From positions 1,426,001 through 1,490,000 of the forward strand of contig NC_057370.1 of the NCBI RefSeq assembly GCF_016906535.1: DNA of 64,000 nucleotides. The letters are read 5' to 3'. Below the pieces are notes generated by a model. The model was given only the letters and a program-made list of their open reading frames with translations. It was not told where the DNA came from and did no database searches. Positions 1 to 12,768 of this stretch are shown one piece after another. This DNA is from Rhizoctonia solani. Its lineage: Eukaryota; Basidiomycota; Agaricomycetes; Cantharellales; Ceratobasidiaceae. A program made the translations under genes and the position numbers. How positions within the stretch are numbered: the stretch's first letter is position 1; the number at the start of each line of letters is the position of its first letter.

Positions 1-2005
1 CCCACCTCCAATGCCAACTTCATGGAGTTTTTCTTGGAATTCGACCCCATTACTTCTCTTGAATTTGCGAGCAGGCGGGTTTCGCTGACCACATTGGCTG
101 GGTGTCCCTTCTCCTTAGTCTTTTCTTTTCCTGCCTTCAACTTCTTCTCGTTAGTGGAAGATCGGTCTACGTCGCCGTCGGTATCGTCATGGACCGGTTG
201 GAGCCGCGCCCACCTAAATGGTGGAGAAGCAGGGGGCGTAACTGGTGTAGCTGGTGCCAGAGTACTCGTATTGCTTGTTTGAATGCTAGGCGGTACAGCT
301 AGCGCAGGTCGAGTAGGGCTCGAGACTACAGGACGTAAAACGGCTGCAGCAGGCAGCAGCGATTGAAGTATATTCGTGCTTGGCTTGGGAGTAGGTACGA
401 CTAATGTTGGCGGTACCGTTTCGTCTACACGCTGTTCTTTGGGGCTCGAAATGCCTGGTGCAACCGGTTGGTACGGTTCGGGGATTGGCGGACGAGGTGT
501 GGCCACGTGTGGAATAGACGGCCGGTGAGGAAGGCGTAATACATCTTTCGGTGGAGTGGATGGCTTGGCTGGGGGTGTAGAGGTTTTGATGGGGGGTGTA
601 GTAGACGAAGGAAGCGCTGGAGGGGCAGCTGGGGGAGGAGGGGACGCAGGATTGGTTGAAAATAACGGTGGAGTCTGTGGTCGACCAGCCTGGAGGACAT
701 TGATGAGAACATATAGTAATAACTGGATCGCCGACTTACTCGCGGAGACATCCCAGCAAGACTTGGCCCGGCTGATCCAATGGGAGATGCGGTCAAAGGA
801 ACGGGAACGGGAACGATGAGGGGCTGGGGTCTAGGTTGCTCGAGTTTGAATGACCGCGGGGCTTCTTGCTCCGTTCTTTCTAAGTTACCGGTTCTTGCTC
901 CTATCCTTGATTTGGATCTTGAAGGTGGTCTAGCTGCGGCCTTTGCAGCTGGTCGCCTAAGGGGCGACTTTCGAGATGGCCTGGACGTTGAAAGCAGTTG
1001 GCTTGTGGAAAGACTCTCGATGAGCGAATTGTTCGATATGAATGAATTAGATGCACCCTCATGGGCTCCAAGGCCACCAAATGAATTGGAGGCCGCTGAG
1101 CTTCCGGTAGTAGTTGACAGATGAGGTGGTGGTGGCACTGGAATTGGTGAAATAGATACAGAGCCGCGCCTCGAACCGGATATGGACCCACGGCGAGGGA
1201 CGAAAGATCGGCGAGTTCCCTGTGAAGGGGGCGTAACCCCACTGTTCGGACTGTCTACACACATGTTATCAACTCGTCCTCGCGAACTAGTGCCAATCGT
1301 CGAATCTTGTCCTCCATCTGCTATATGCCCTCCTTCCAATATATCCTTCCAATTCATCACCCAGGTTGCTTGGGCGCGTAATGCAGGATGTGCTCCGCCT
1401 GGAGGTACAATCAAACCAACTTCGTACTTGCGAGCCTTTAAAACTGCAAGGGGGTAGGCGAAATCACGATCCCCGGAAATGAGTACAATAGTAGTCTTCG
1501 ACGTTGGGATAGAGGTTGGGCAAATAGCTGAGAATGGCGTGTTGGGTATACTGTAAGAAGACACAGGCAAGTGGTTCGCGTAGGGTATTTGGGAAGTTGG
1601 GTTATCCAGTGCAAAGCACACGAGGTCGCAGGCGAGCATCGAGTCGGCGACATTCTTTCGACTATTGTGTGGGCAATCGATTAAAGACACACCGGAAGAT
1701 TGAAGTTCAGAACGGAGAGAAAGGGTTTTGGGTGATGTAGGAGGGCAGGGACCATTGGGATTCAATTCCGTATTAGCAAGTTGTGATGACCCAGCTGGAG
1801 GTGGCGCCGAGAGCTCCAAATAGGCCCTGAACTGCGTCACACTTCCATATACACCACACGTGGCTCTAACGCGCTCAGCGACAACATAGCCAGGGGTCCC
1901 ACTAGGGGGAGCACAATTCTCTACGTCCAGTCAGATCGAACAGACCAAAACGTCAATCAACTGATAAAGCATACCGTAATCCCAAAAAATGCCCACACGG
2001 TTCAT
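1..2005 (-). CDS. NYN-domain (PIN-like) protein, 3' end beyond window
   Basis: Likely RNA-binding or RNase protein of the NYN (MARF1/limkain-b1) type, incomplete because it runs off the left edge. The start at 2005 opens a 31-nt exon (1975-2005) ending in the family signature FWDY. A 54-nt intron (1921-1974) joins it to exon 2 (740-1920), which continues ENCAPPSG. A second intron (690-739, donor GTAAGT) leads to exon 3 (1-689), still open at the edge. Strand 1 of the fold is VGIFWDYEN and the later acidic motif is ISGDRDFAYPL, so the metal-binding aspartates expected of an active NYN nuclease are present. After about residue 190 the protein becomes long, Ser/Pro/Arg-rich and apparently disordered, then Lys-rich near the edge. 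The fold is confident; catalytic activity is inferred from the retained acids. A related gene lies at 11453-12768. Confidence 0.8.
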
Positions 2006-2705
2006 ATTTATGGATAGATAATCGTGCACAGTTCAACTGAGACGAATCGTGGGGGCACAACTGGGGTGCGGGGGGGAGGGAGGAATGGGGGAAGTGTTGT
2101 GAGAGTGGGACGAATATTGTAACGAATCGGGCCATGCAAGCAGGGGATTTATGTTCATAAATTTGAATTTAGCTTGCCAGAACACATTGTTGCCTCGTGT
2201 TAAGGGCGCGTAGGCCACACACAGCCCTGGTTGGGATGAATCGTGTTGATAGACAAACTACGAAGAAACCCGGAAGCCGATCTAAGAAGGTGAGGTGGAG
2301 AAAAGACGCACCCGGATGTAGGTACATTTATGGTTGACACGAGGCAATACTGCACTGATACCTGTTCAGTCCAGGAGCCAGTGGGAGCGAAGAGCGGATA
2401 TAACCACACACCCAATCCACAGGATATTGATTAGCGACTAGCCGAAGCTTACATATCTCCGAGAGTCGAAGTGATGACGCTCAGTTAAGTGGTAGCTCTA
2501 TGACAAGGACACATAGTCTGGAACAAGAGAGAGGACGCTAGGAAGACGAAGACCTTTTTGAGATGTATTGAGATGAGGTACCGACTAGATCATCGTGTGA
2601 TGTGCAGCCGTGATGGAAAAAGAGCGGGGTAAGTAGGGGATAGGGGGATTGATAGACACTCAAGAGAGCCCATACAACGGCCCTATCCTCCAGCAATCGA
2701 TACGA
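2006..2705. other. Intergenic, no gene recognised
   Basis: About 700 bases between the start of the NYN gene and the stop of the PET100 homologue. It should hold the NYN promoter and the PET100 3' region. Short open frames on the minus strand show no recognisable protein. Confidence 0.5.
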
Positions 2706-3066
2706 TTAACGATCTGAGCTAGATTCAGAGTCTGGCGAGTGTTTTGCTCGCCGGGCGAGCCGTTCCGCTCGTAATCGTGCGAGTTCGGCGTGAAGATCTG
2801 TGGGGTTGGTAGGCGGTTTCTGTGAACGATAATGAGGCTTTTCTACGATGTGCACGAAGAAAGATATACATTGGTCTTATCCTCGGGTGGCCAGAAACGA
2901 TCGCGAGCCTAAAGCTAATTAGTAGAGAGTCGTCGAGGAACACGATACTACGTACAGGTAATACATGCTTATTATACCACTCCGGACTTGCGTAGTAGAA
3001 CATGGTAAAAATAGGTATAAAAAGGTATACCCCAAACTTGAAAACTTCGAGGTTGCCGCCCGCCAT
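2706..3066 (-). CDS. PET100: PET100-like cytochrome c oxidase assembly factor
   Basis: Small mitochondrial inner-membrane chaperone for assembly of complex IV. Three exons: 2956-3066, 2870-2908 and 2819-2706, with introns of 47 and 50 nt, both GT-AG and both in phase, giving 87 residues. The start reads MAGGNLEVFKFGVYLF. It is followed by a hydrophobic stretch (IPIFTMFYY), then PEWYNKHVLPARDRFWPPED, which matches the Pet100 pattern of one N-terminal membrane segment, an EW(Y/F) motif and a charged tail. The C-terminal part is Arg/Ala-rich and probably helical in the intermembrane space or matrix. A methionine nine codons upstream (MNQS) is in frame, but MAGG fits the family start better. The short exons make this gene easy to miss. 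Family known; assignment by pattern only. Confidence 0.82.
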
Positions 3067-6000
3067 GATGAAGAATGTGACCGATTGATTCACAAGAGCG
3101 TAGAGTAAGCGCCGAAAGCACCCCGATCATCACCATACAAGGCCAAATAGACTCCTATTTACTGGTGCCCCTTACTATTTAGACGCTGGTAAATTCTGAG
3201 TCTGCTATTCTCCTCATCAATATAGTACGTCGATTGGTATGGTACCAGATACGGCGACATGTTTTGTCAGGTGGTCATTAATGAGGCTGCCTACTGTGAG
3301 TGCACAAGATCTCAATGAGGTCCCTACTACGTACATTTACTCACCAAATAAATGCGGCAGAAGGTATGTTGCCCGTAAAACGTGAAGTAGAAACAGGAGA
3401 TAAGCTACTGATCGTCTGCGTGGTGTATTTCTTGAGCTCGTGACTTGTCGAGTGATGGCCAGGCTCATATGCATACAGGTTAACTCTGATGGTCGCCCAA
3501 GTACATGGTTCCGCCAGTGTCCTACCAAAGGCGTTGATATTCCGGCTACATCGCTCCCACGAACCTTTGGTGCGGCCTGAATTTTAACTGTTTACGGGCC
3601 CTATGACCTCGGTTACTACCCCCAAGCCCAAGTGAGTTGACAAGTAACCAGGCCAAACTTTTTATCCTGCCCTTGAATCGATCAGATCTTTAACTTTGGA
3701 AACTTGAATTTGCGAACCGTAATGATTATGAATAGCAGTAACCACAGTTCTTTCAGTCTTGAAGACAGTATGGTAGCCTATAATTTAAATAATTTAGCAT
3801 CACCTTGGAAATGATGCGAGGCATCTTAATGGAATGGATCAACGTACCCTTTATGCATATACTATCTCGAGAATTTCGCATCACAGTAAACAATTCCACG
3901 AATTTTACCTCGCTCCACCTATGGTGGAGCTTTGTGCTTTGTATTTCCTAATAGAATGGCGTGTATCCCGAAAGCTTGGCAGTGCCTCCGCTGTTAGGTC
4001 AGGTTCTCCCTGAGTAAACCTCGTGTTTTCTACCATATTTCTGTCGATAGAATGGTTGACATTACGCCGAGAAGGAAATAACATCGGAGTAGGCCGAAGG
4101 TCCAATAAAACCATGCCAGCAAACGGTGACAGTACCCACATTGCGACATCTGGGATATATGCGCTAGGCGTGTTGACAATGACCGCCATCGCACCCCATT
4201 TCAGACGTAATAATGGTCCTGCCTCGGCAATGATTATATCAGGCTCTAATTGTTACCCCGCAAACTGACGCACTAAAGTCTAGAACCATTTTTGGATGTT
4301 GTCTATCCATCTCAGTACAATGGAAATAGGGGAGGCGCGCATCACCTTGTAGATCTGTATACGTGGCTACGGCTGTAGGAGCCAGCGGTGATCATACGAC
4401 TTAATATAGCACTAGTAGAGCAAATCCAGTGATCGAGAAAACCACGAGTAATCCAAGTCACGCCCTCAGGACCACTATAATTGTGAGTCAAAAATTGGGT
4501 GGTTCCACTCGTCACAGGGCGACGAACAGAGGCAAGTCACCCACGTTGGTGAGTGGGGCGAACACGAGGCTGCCGCACGTTGTTTCCGACGGGTATGTGC
4601 GGGATGACCATGCTGCATTGTTCCGGACCGGGTGAAATGGATCTCAAGTAAAGCAAAAACAGGTGTCGTTGATGCGCCGATTCGATCGAGGATCGCTCAA
4701 AACGTTCCAACCGCGGTGGACATACAGTACAACTTGTCAGGTCTAGAACGAACGTCTAGGCGGGAAAAATGTGGGGTCACTGACCACATAGGCGAGTATT
4801 GGGCATGGTTCCTCAGGGCTAGACGTTATACCGCACCCAGCGCGCACTGAAGATAAGCCGACCGTCATCCTCGGGTTGAACTAATTAGAAGCAAACGAAG
4901 AGCAAGGCACCGCCTCATCCAGCCAACAGGTCCAATAGAGCACATTCACCAACTTAGATCTTATCTGCATTCAAATATATGAGAATCGACTTGCGAAGAC
5001 TGTCTTGGGAGCTGAGTTGAATACTTAACTCATACTTATAACCCTCCCTGTGGCACCTTATGCGAACCTGGCTCCATCCCACGTTCCCAATGCAATAACT
5101 AGTCAGGTCCGATATCAACGAGTTGGTATACTAGACAATAAAAAATAAACAAGTAGCGTTGATCCGTATGTCGGCTTGTGTGTTGGCGCTGGTGACGCCC
5201 TACATCATCGTGCACGTGTCATATCCTCGCGATGAGACTTTTCATAGGCTATTGAGGTCAGCCCTCTCTAGAAAAATCAGGTGGTGACAGTCCCGGAAAA
5301 GAGCAGGTTTCTTTGCTGGCAACTAGAACGAGCGGAAGAATATAAGCAGCTTCGCAATGATACTCGAGGCATAGGCCTCAATTGTAGAGTAGATAAAACG
5401 TATCGTTTGTGCAGCGTTTCATTCTCAAAAAAAAATCTTATTTTTGGAACTCATTGTGACCAGCAACCACAGAGCGAGTCGAGAGCGGACACGCGTGCTC
5501 AAATGCACATCACGTGCTCGTGTCAGAGTATGAACTATACGTACCTAAAATGGTAGTTGTATATCATGGCAGGGCGCTTGTTTTGGTTGCGGAAATCTAC
5601 GTTGTGCCAATTAACAATTATTCATTGACTGGCAGATACATGTTGAATTTTGAGAGGAAACACAAACAATATGCCCACCGGCGGAATCAGAAGCGAATTG
5701 AACCACATGGCTCGCGGCCCGCCGACAACACTACTCGCCTGTTGGGGATCAGAATATGAATGCTGGCATTCTGGCGCACCCCCTGGCACACTTGCGGCGA
5801 CAACAGCCAACAACAAACGAAATTTGATGGAAGCAACAGCAAGCCTAGAAATGATAAGATATGATAAAGATGTAATTCTTGGGACTGCGGAAACCCTGTC
5901 TCACACGTGTAGCATTGATGTTCAAAGATAATTATTATTATTTCTTTGGATCCCTCTGATAAGAAGTGAGGGTATGAAGAGTGGACAAGAAAGCATTTTG

Positions 6001-6288
6001 ACAAAATAGAGAGATAATGAGGGGGAAGACATGCGAGCACAGAGTACACAGAGACACAAATAGATAGATAAAAACAGACAAGCAAACAAAGACAACCAAG
6101 AGATGCATAAAACGAGCGTATGAGTTAGGCGGCATATCAAAGTGCGAAATGTATCAGGTCCGGGTACGGAATATCGATGGCAACATCATGAATGCGCGGA
6201 CGATAGACGGCAAACCTAAGTTTGGCGCATGCCGTTTGAAGGCGAATAATAACCAATGTGATCGACAAGAAGAATAGGAGCAAGCGCG
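3067..6288. other. Gene-poor intergenic region
   Basis: About 3.2 kb with only short, poorly structured open frames on both strands. It is more AT-rich than the flanking genes. No exon pairs with conserved protein motifs, terminal repeats, tRNA B-box or transposase motif were seen. The part nearest 6288 is the 3' flank of the SMG6-like gene and is rich in TA and GACA-type simple sequence. Confidence 0.5.
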
Positions 6289-9200
6289 TCACGCCAGACC
6301 GGCCAATATATTTACATCGCCAGCTTCGAGCTCGCGTGCGCGGGCCTTGACTCTCACTAGATTGAAATAGCAGGTTAGTTGGTTTGATATTCATCTAAGC
6401 AACGAGGCAACTAGACTTACGATTTCGATCCGAGCTCACAAGCACGACCTTCGCCTTGACGCCCTCCCCATTTGCACTGGGTGTAGATAAGAAGCCACTG
6501 CGGTCGATAAAATTATCCATCTGCCACATCGCGCTGCGGAGGATGAAGTCGTCCATATTTCGCTCCCAGCCTCCGTTCGAGCCCCACAGCTGCTCGGCGC
6601 GTACAGCAAGACTCGGCAGATAGTTTCCTCTAGACGTTTGGATTTTGAGACCTAGACCAACACCTTGGCCTGATCGTACTTGGGCCTCAAGGAATGAGAT
6701 GGCACGTTGAGCAGCTTCGCTCTGGCGTGACAGACCGTCTAGCTCAGTAACAACGGCGAGGGGAACAACAACGGTCCATCGTTGGCTCGAAACAAGTTGC
6801 GCGACTGTGGGGAGGGCGGAAAGGAAAATATTGGTGTCAAGAACGAGCACAGTGTACCCTGGGACAATTCGTGCTGTGGGACGGGCAGGAGTAGCAGACG
6901 GTCTTCGGCCAGCAGGTCGAGTTTTTCGGTGAGTTGAAGTCTGAGCTGCAGCACGAGCGCGGAGTTCGCGTCTTCGGGCCTGAAAAACAACTGTCAGGTG
7001 ACTATATGCGTAGAGGAAATTGCCGTCTTACCTTGAGAACCCGGATCTCCTCATCAACCTCCATGTCATCTTCACTATCCTCTTGATCCTGAACCACCTC
7101 TTCCTCATCGACGTCCATATCCATTCGGTTATTGGCACCCCATCGTTTCCTCCTCTCACGCTCCTCCTCCTCTTCCCGTTCTTCTCTCTCCCACTTCTCG
7201 ATTTTGCTCTTCAATGCCCCTTCAACCAAGCATAGCCTCGAGCGGCTGGCAACGTCATCTTCCCATCGCATACCGTCAATGTGTTCTACGATTGCACCAA
7301 CTGCCGCGCCAAGACGAGCACATCGTCCACGTTCAAGCACAGCCGCACCGTCCTCGGACCCATTTCCATCTATATCGCCGTCTTCCACCACACCGTCACG
7401 CACAGGCATGGCGTCGAGGATGTCGCCCTCCCCACTCCAGCGACCTACGCGCCAAAATCCTTGCATGTACATGCGACGCACCCACACTGTACCGCGCACA
7501 CACCAATCCTCAGGGAGCGCACCACCTTGGAGCGAGACGAGTCGGCCCTTGGCGCCGGCGCTTACTTCAGCATTCGCAGCCCGACGCTTTACGACATAGG
7601 CCGCAAATGCCGCTAGCTGCGCCCATGGCACATGACGCTCGACTGCGGAACGGACAGCGGGCGCAGTGATGACAGAGGCCAAAAATGTCAGGCCAATCGT
7701 GAGGAAAGGGTTATACTGCGGTCCATATGGAGGAGTTGCCCGGATCTTGGGTTGCCGGAGCACGAAACGCAGCACGGCGCAGAATAGTCGGACGGCCAAG
7801 GTGAAGTGATGAGGAAGCTCATCGTCGGACGCTGGAGCCGATGTCGAGAGAGCCTGCATGGGTCGCGAAAGATCTTCTGCGTCTTCATGTGCGTCTTCCA
7901 TCTCAATATCGCCGTCACGCCTCGAGTCGTGACCAGGTTTGGCTGAGCGTTGGGAGAGACCACCTCTTGCTTTGATTACGCCATCAGGTCGGCCAAATTC
8001 AAGCATGGCGCCAATGCAACAAACGCTGATCATGATCCATTCAGCTTCGCGCACAGCACTGGCACCTCCAATCTCAAGTCGCTCCACAAATCGGGCGAGC
8101 ACAGTGTCGAAATCGTCGAGCTGAATGCGCGTGAATAATAGGCCAAGCAAGAGCACAAATTGGGCGACAGGGCCAGCATTTGCCTCACGCATACGAGCCC
8201 GCTGAGCATCAACGGAGAACAAAGGTTGGATGGATTCCCGGGCCATGTCGAAAGGATGGGACGCAATCATGCTCTTTACGAAATGGTAGGCAGAGCGTAG
8301 TTCAAATCCGGGCTCGTCCCTGCAGAGAAGGCCCAGGTGATGATGGAGCTTGCCGATACCCGGTTGATCTTTCAGACCTATGGAATACCAGTCAGAGGCC
8401 CGATTCCTCCAAATGTCGCGCTCGTCCTCGAGATCAAACTCGGCAGCTGCTTGGGGGCCGATGGATGGGGTGGGGGAAGGGTCGAGGTTCATGGAAGGAG
8501 CAGGAACGGCCAGCGTGGCGGAAGGCAAGGGAGTGGGAGCAGGTGGAATGGGTACGGGGGCCGAAGCGAGATGGGCGGCGACCTTCATGCGGTATCGAGC
8601 AAGGTCGCCAAGAGCCTCAATCCAAGAGGGACGGAACGAAGCGAGAGAGTCATCCTCGAAAAGACAAGAATAGAAACCATAGGCATAATAAATATATTCG
8701 TGCAAATGCTCGAATGCAGCGGGGGATTTGGCGGAAGCTTGCCTCAGGGACTCGAGAAGTTTGTAGAATCCAACGGACCAAAGTCGGGCAGGTATGTTGT
8801 ATTTCTTTGGGATGGCCTGGATGGTGAGTGGAACGGAAGGCGAAAGTGACATGCGCAGTAGCGTGTGGCTCTGTTCGACAAGACTGCGGAGAGATTCGAT
8901 CAGATATGAAATGACGCGCAGCAGGGCACATGCACTCACTCCTTGTGATCCCTGATGCGGCGCAGCCAGACATCGTCGCCAGTGGCCGAGTGAGGCTCGA
9001 CTATGGAGACACCAGAGCGAGAGGTGTCGAGATCGTCATCGTCGTGGCCGTTGCCGGGAGATACGATCTTGTTCTCCTTGTTGCAGAGGTCCCGGTATGT
9101 TCGCTTCAGCTGCTGGAGGAAGGGATTGGTCGGTGCGGCTTGCGTAAGGGGGGAGTTGGGGTTGTTGAAGCTCGCAGAAGAGGCTGAAGTGCCAGAGGTA

Positions 9201-9535
9201 AGGGTGAATGCAGAGCTGGCAATGGAGCGAGCGTCGGAAAGATCAGTCGCAGAGTGTCCACTTGTGCTAGGCGCCGGTGGGTGTTTCTGGCTGTTGTTCA
9301 ATGCCGCAAACCGCAAAGGATCGTGGCGGCGGTGGTCGAATAGCTGACCTGTGGTTGGTCGAGGAGCCATTCTCTCAGTCTCGTCCTCTCGAGCTCGTTC
9401 TGCCCGCGGCCTTCTCAGAGGTTGTTGTCTGAAAGTGGTCAGCTGGTGGAGGCCACAAACCTTATAAACTACTTACCCAGCAGTGCTGCGCTGGAAGGCC
9501 GTGAATCTTTCAGCAATGTTCGTTCTGTTCTCCAT
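6289..9535 (-). CDS. SMG6: SMG6/EST1A-like endonuclease with EST1 and PIN domains
   Basis: Nonsense-mediated mRNA decay factor, also related to the telomerase cofactor Est1. Five exons: 9477-9535, 8940-9428, 7032-8883, 6421-6979 and 6289-6356. Their sum is a clean 1008-residue frame. The start at 9535 (MENRTNIAERF) is preferred over the internal ATG at 9370 because the upstream exon splices in frame. Residues about 105-330 form the 14-3-3-like TPR part (NPFLQQLKRTYRDL). It is followed by the EST1 RNA/DNA-binding region with IGKLHHHLGLL and SAYHFVKSMIASHPF. An acidic segment precedes the C-terminal PIN domain from about residue 845: VLDTNIFL, VTELDGLS and SSDRNLRVKA carry the three expected acidic residues, so the nuclease looks active. 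Length and order match SMG6 rather than SMG5/7. No frame breaks. Confidence 0.9.
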
Positions 9536-11452
9536 CGAGGCTAAGAGAGACCCGGAGCGACTGTGCACAGCAAGCACAGAGATGATTAGACAGGGTCACT
9601 GCTGCGCATGCGTACGTAAGCAATGCAAATACCACATGCCATCCCGGCTCTCTGCCCCTGACTCAGATTTCGGGTTCGGTTCGCTGCGCAGCAGTCATCA
9701 AAAGTAACACCGTTTCGCCGCTTCGCTAATGCGCATGAATCGAAGGCATGTAATATCTATGCACCTCAAGCTCATTCTACGCAATTATCTTTTTTTTCCC
9801 TTAAGCCTGGGTGCAATACGCAGGATCACACGGGCATCCTGTTAACTCAAAATGCTGCGCAACTCGCACGTTTCGTTATCCCAAATTTTTTTCATGCCAG
9901 CATGTCAAATCAGAGACAAAGCTTATTCCTCTTGGCCCGTGGATGGCCTTTTTTTTTTAGGCCAGTTACTATACTACAGTTGGTCTGTCCGTCGTTACAC
10001 ACCTCGCTTCTCGCCTCACGACCAAAGCCTCGCTCCATCCACCCAGGAAAAATCGAACGACGATCTCTGTGTGGCCTCGGGGGCACATTTGTGCAAGTAA
10101 GATGCGCATGCCCCACGCGAAGCCTAAGAAGATTCAAAGTTAGCCAATGTTCCGCAGCAAGCAATTCGCTTGACAGCTCAATGTCGATAATGTTGGAGCA
10201 GAAGTGCTGCGCTCTTGCTTAACAACAGACCTGGAAACGAGATCGATTGACCCATTGATTTATGCCCAAAATGGTAATAATGCGTTGTCGATCCCCCTCA
10301 CCTCCTCAGCAACAAAGCATTAGCAACGAGATCGGGCAAGTAAAGCCTAATCCCAGGTCTAGTAATACAAATTCAATAGAGGCAGGCTCATATGATGTAT
10401 CGCGATGTCACGGCGCTTTTAGCTTTGGGCTGAAATGAGATCAAACTTGCATCTGTTGTCAAATACGATGATCTTCTCTCCAGGATATCTCTACTGCATA
10501 TACTCACTTCGAGTCCAAAAACTGACGACAGAACTACTTTCGGACTCGTACCAATAATATCACTGCTATTCCTCAGAACTCCTGCCCAATATATCTGTGC
10601 GTCTCACGGGTCGGGCGTAGAGAATTCCACTCGTTTAGTGCCCTATATCTCAAAAGCATTATATCTCATGCCTATATTTAGTTGAATTATGTCTCTCGGC
10701 CCGGGGTACATGCGCGAACCCAAACAAAATAGACAGAAATGCGAAACGCTACGAAGCACCGGAACCCGGCGAAAACATAATGTCCGTCTGTCTTCTTAGT
10801 CGCCAACCAAGATCATCAAAAGACCCGGACGCCCAATTCACACTTTCGCCCTCGGACTTTCCAGAGTGCCTGCCCAGAGCTGTGCGCGTCCCTGGAAAAG
10901 ACCCATTTCCGGGCAGTTCCGATGGTCGAGCAGGTCAGTGATCTACAGACCCAATTTGACTTCCCCGGAGGGCTGGTACGTACTAATCGCGTACTTGACC
11001 GCAATACAGGGATTGCGGTGTGCTGGGTGCCAGACATTAAACTGCGCGATCGGGCTTGGGTATCTTGGCCGAGGCTGAAGTCTGCGGTGACCGGGATCTC
11101 ATTCAGACGAGAATATAATCCGACGAGAGCCATGGTGTTTTGTTTATTATTGGCGGACTTTGGTAGTTTGGCTCCTATAGAGCATTTTTTGTTGTAATTA
11201 TTGGAGTGCTTATATATGAACAGGGCCGCGATTATTTATCATATAAGAAACATACAGTCGTGAAACAACAAATAACGAATAATAAATGGTTGAATGCAAA
11301 GTTAATTGGCTGTATGCGTCGGCACTCAGCTCACGGGGCGCTTGTTAATTACCCCAATTCATTTGCTCCAGCTTGGGCCCACATGAGTTGTTTATTTAAA
11401 TCCCCATTAATTGTCCCAATCCCACAAAACTGAGCCACAATATTCGAAAGCC
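9536..11452. other. Intergenic, no convincing gene
   Basis: About 1.9 kb between divergent starts of the SMG6-like gene and the second NYN gene, so it should contain both promoters. A GC-richer block at 10816-11133 is open on both strands and contains an intron-like GTACGT...ACAG stretch near 10978-11010, but neither reading gives a recognisable protein. T-rich tracts occur near 9789 and 9951. Confidence 0.45.
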
Positions 11453-12768
11453 ATGTCTGCCTGCGTCGGAATATTCTTGGACTATAGTGAGCCTATCCAT
11501 TTCTTGCATCATACAGTAATATGCTCATCGTAGAACAGATTCTTGCCCCAACAAGGATATTCAAGACCTATCTGGCGTCCTTCGATCGCTTCGTACATAC
11601 TGCGCTCAGCATGGAAGCGTTACCTTATTCAAGGCCTATCTTCGACTACTAGGAAAGGCCTATTATTCAGATCGCCCAGGATGCCCCCGTGCTGAAATGG
11701 ATGAAGCTGGTGTCATCACCGTCGAGAACCCAATGGGCCACCTAGGGGTGCTCGCCACGGACGTCTTCTGCTTTTTGCTCGACCACCGTGGCTCTCCGGA
11801 CTCGAAAACTGTCGTTCTTGTCTCGGGAAACCCTCATATAGCGTATTTGGTAACTGCTCTTCGGGCTAGACATGTCAAAGTGGGTCTTGTAGCCTCTTTG
11901 AGCGATTTGGACAAAATTCTGTCCCAAGCAAGTTGGACCAAGTCTTGGGAGAGTTTTTTGACCTCAACAGATCCTTTGAATATCGCGAAAGGCGTTGACG
12001 ATTGTTTGCTTCCATCCGCTGCAACTGAAGAATCCAATAGCAGTGTCAAGTCTACCAGCGACCATAGCTTGGTAGATGTACCTCCGGCCCAAGCCCCGAG
12101 TACGGGGATCCAATATTCGACTCCCTCCGCCGTTCAGACTAAACCAGAAACTTGTACATCTTCCGAAGAGTTGCCCGCCCCCTTGCTACCTAACTTCGAA
12201 TACAAGGTCACCAACGAAAAGGTTCGAGAACCTCTTGAGTACCTTACGAGAATTTTAAGATCTTTGCATGATGTATCTACTACTAGCCACAAACTTCGCA
12301 TCTCGGAAGATGACACTCTCTACTTTGAGCTACTCAAAGATCCAGAGGCATTCAAAATCAAATCCTGGCGCCGAGAACTGAAGAATCTGTATTTCTGTCA
12401 AGATATTCTCAAAAACGTATGTTGCTTTTTTAATATAATTTTTGCTCGTTCTCATATCTATGTATAGCCCCAAGTCGCAGGTAAACTAGACGCGTTATTC
12501 ACCTTGCTCGAAGAGTATGACAAAATGTCAAAGAACTATCTTGCAGTATGTCATTTCAATTGTTTGTTTGGTCGAACTTGGCTGAGCATAGCTACGATGT
12601 GTTCAGTTTAGTGGGATCGGTAGATTACTTACACAGATAGCTAAATTCTGGATCAACAGTAATGATTACCGCCAACCATACCAAGCCCGGGCCATACAGC
12701 TACTTATAAAGTGGGAACCGTTGGCTAGTGGTTCGGAAGATTTGAGCAAGTCTGAGGATCAACCATGA
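11453..12768 (+). CDS. Degenerate NYN domain fused to TFIIS-N-like helical domain
   Basis: Four exons (11453-11486, 11539-12416, 12468-12545, 12607-12768) give 383 residues in a clean frame. The N-terminal half is clearly related to the NYN protein at 1-2005: SVTLFKAYLRLLG, TDVFCFLLDH and VVLVSGNPHIAYLVTALRAR align with its counterpart. The key acids are changed: WDYEN has become LDYNS and SGDRDFAY has become SGNPHIAY, so metal-dependent cleavage is unlikely. Residues about 140-230 are a Ser/Pro linker. The last 130 residues are helical and end in SGIGRLLTQIAKF...RAIQLLIKWEPL, which resembles the last helices of the TFIIS N-terminal (LW/TND) bundle. The second domain call is tentative. Role unknown; a protein- or RNA-binding pseudonuclease is the simplest inference. 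Confidence 0.72.

Noticed and set aside
10816..11133. Overlapping open frames on both strands with an intron-like block
   Set aside because: No recognisable protein on either strand and no second exon; probably GC-rich promoter sequence of the flanking genes.
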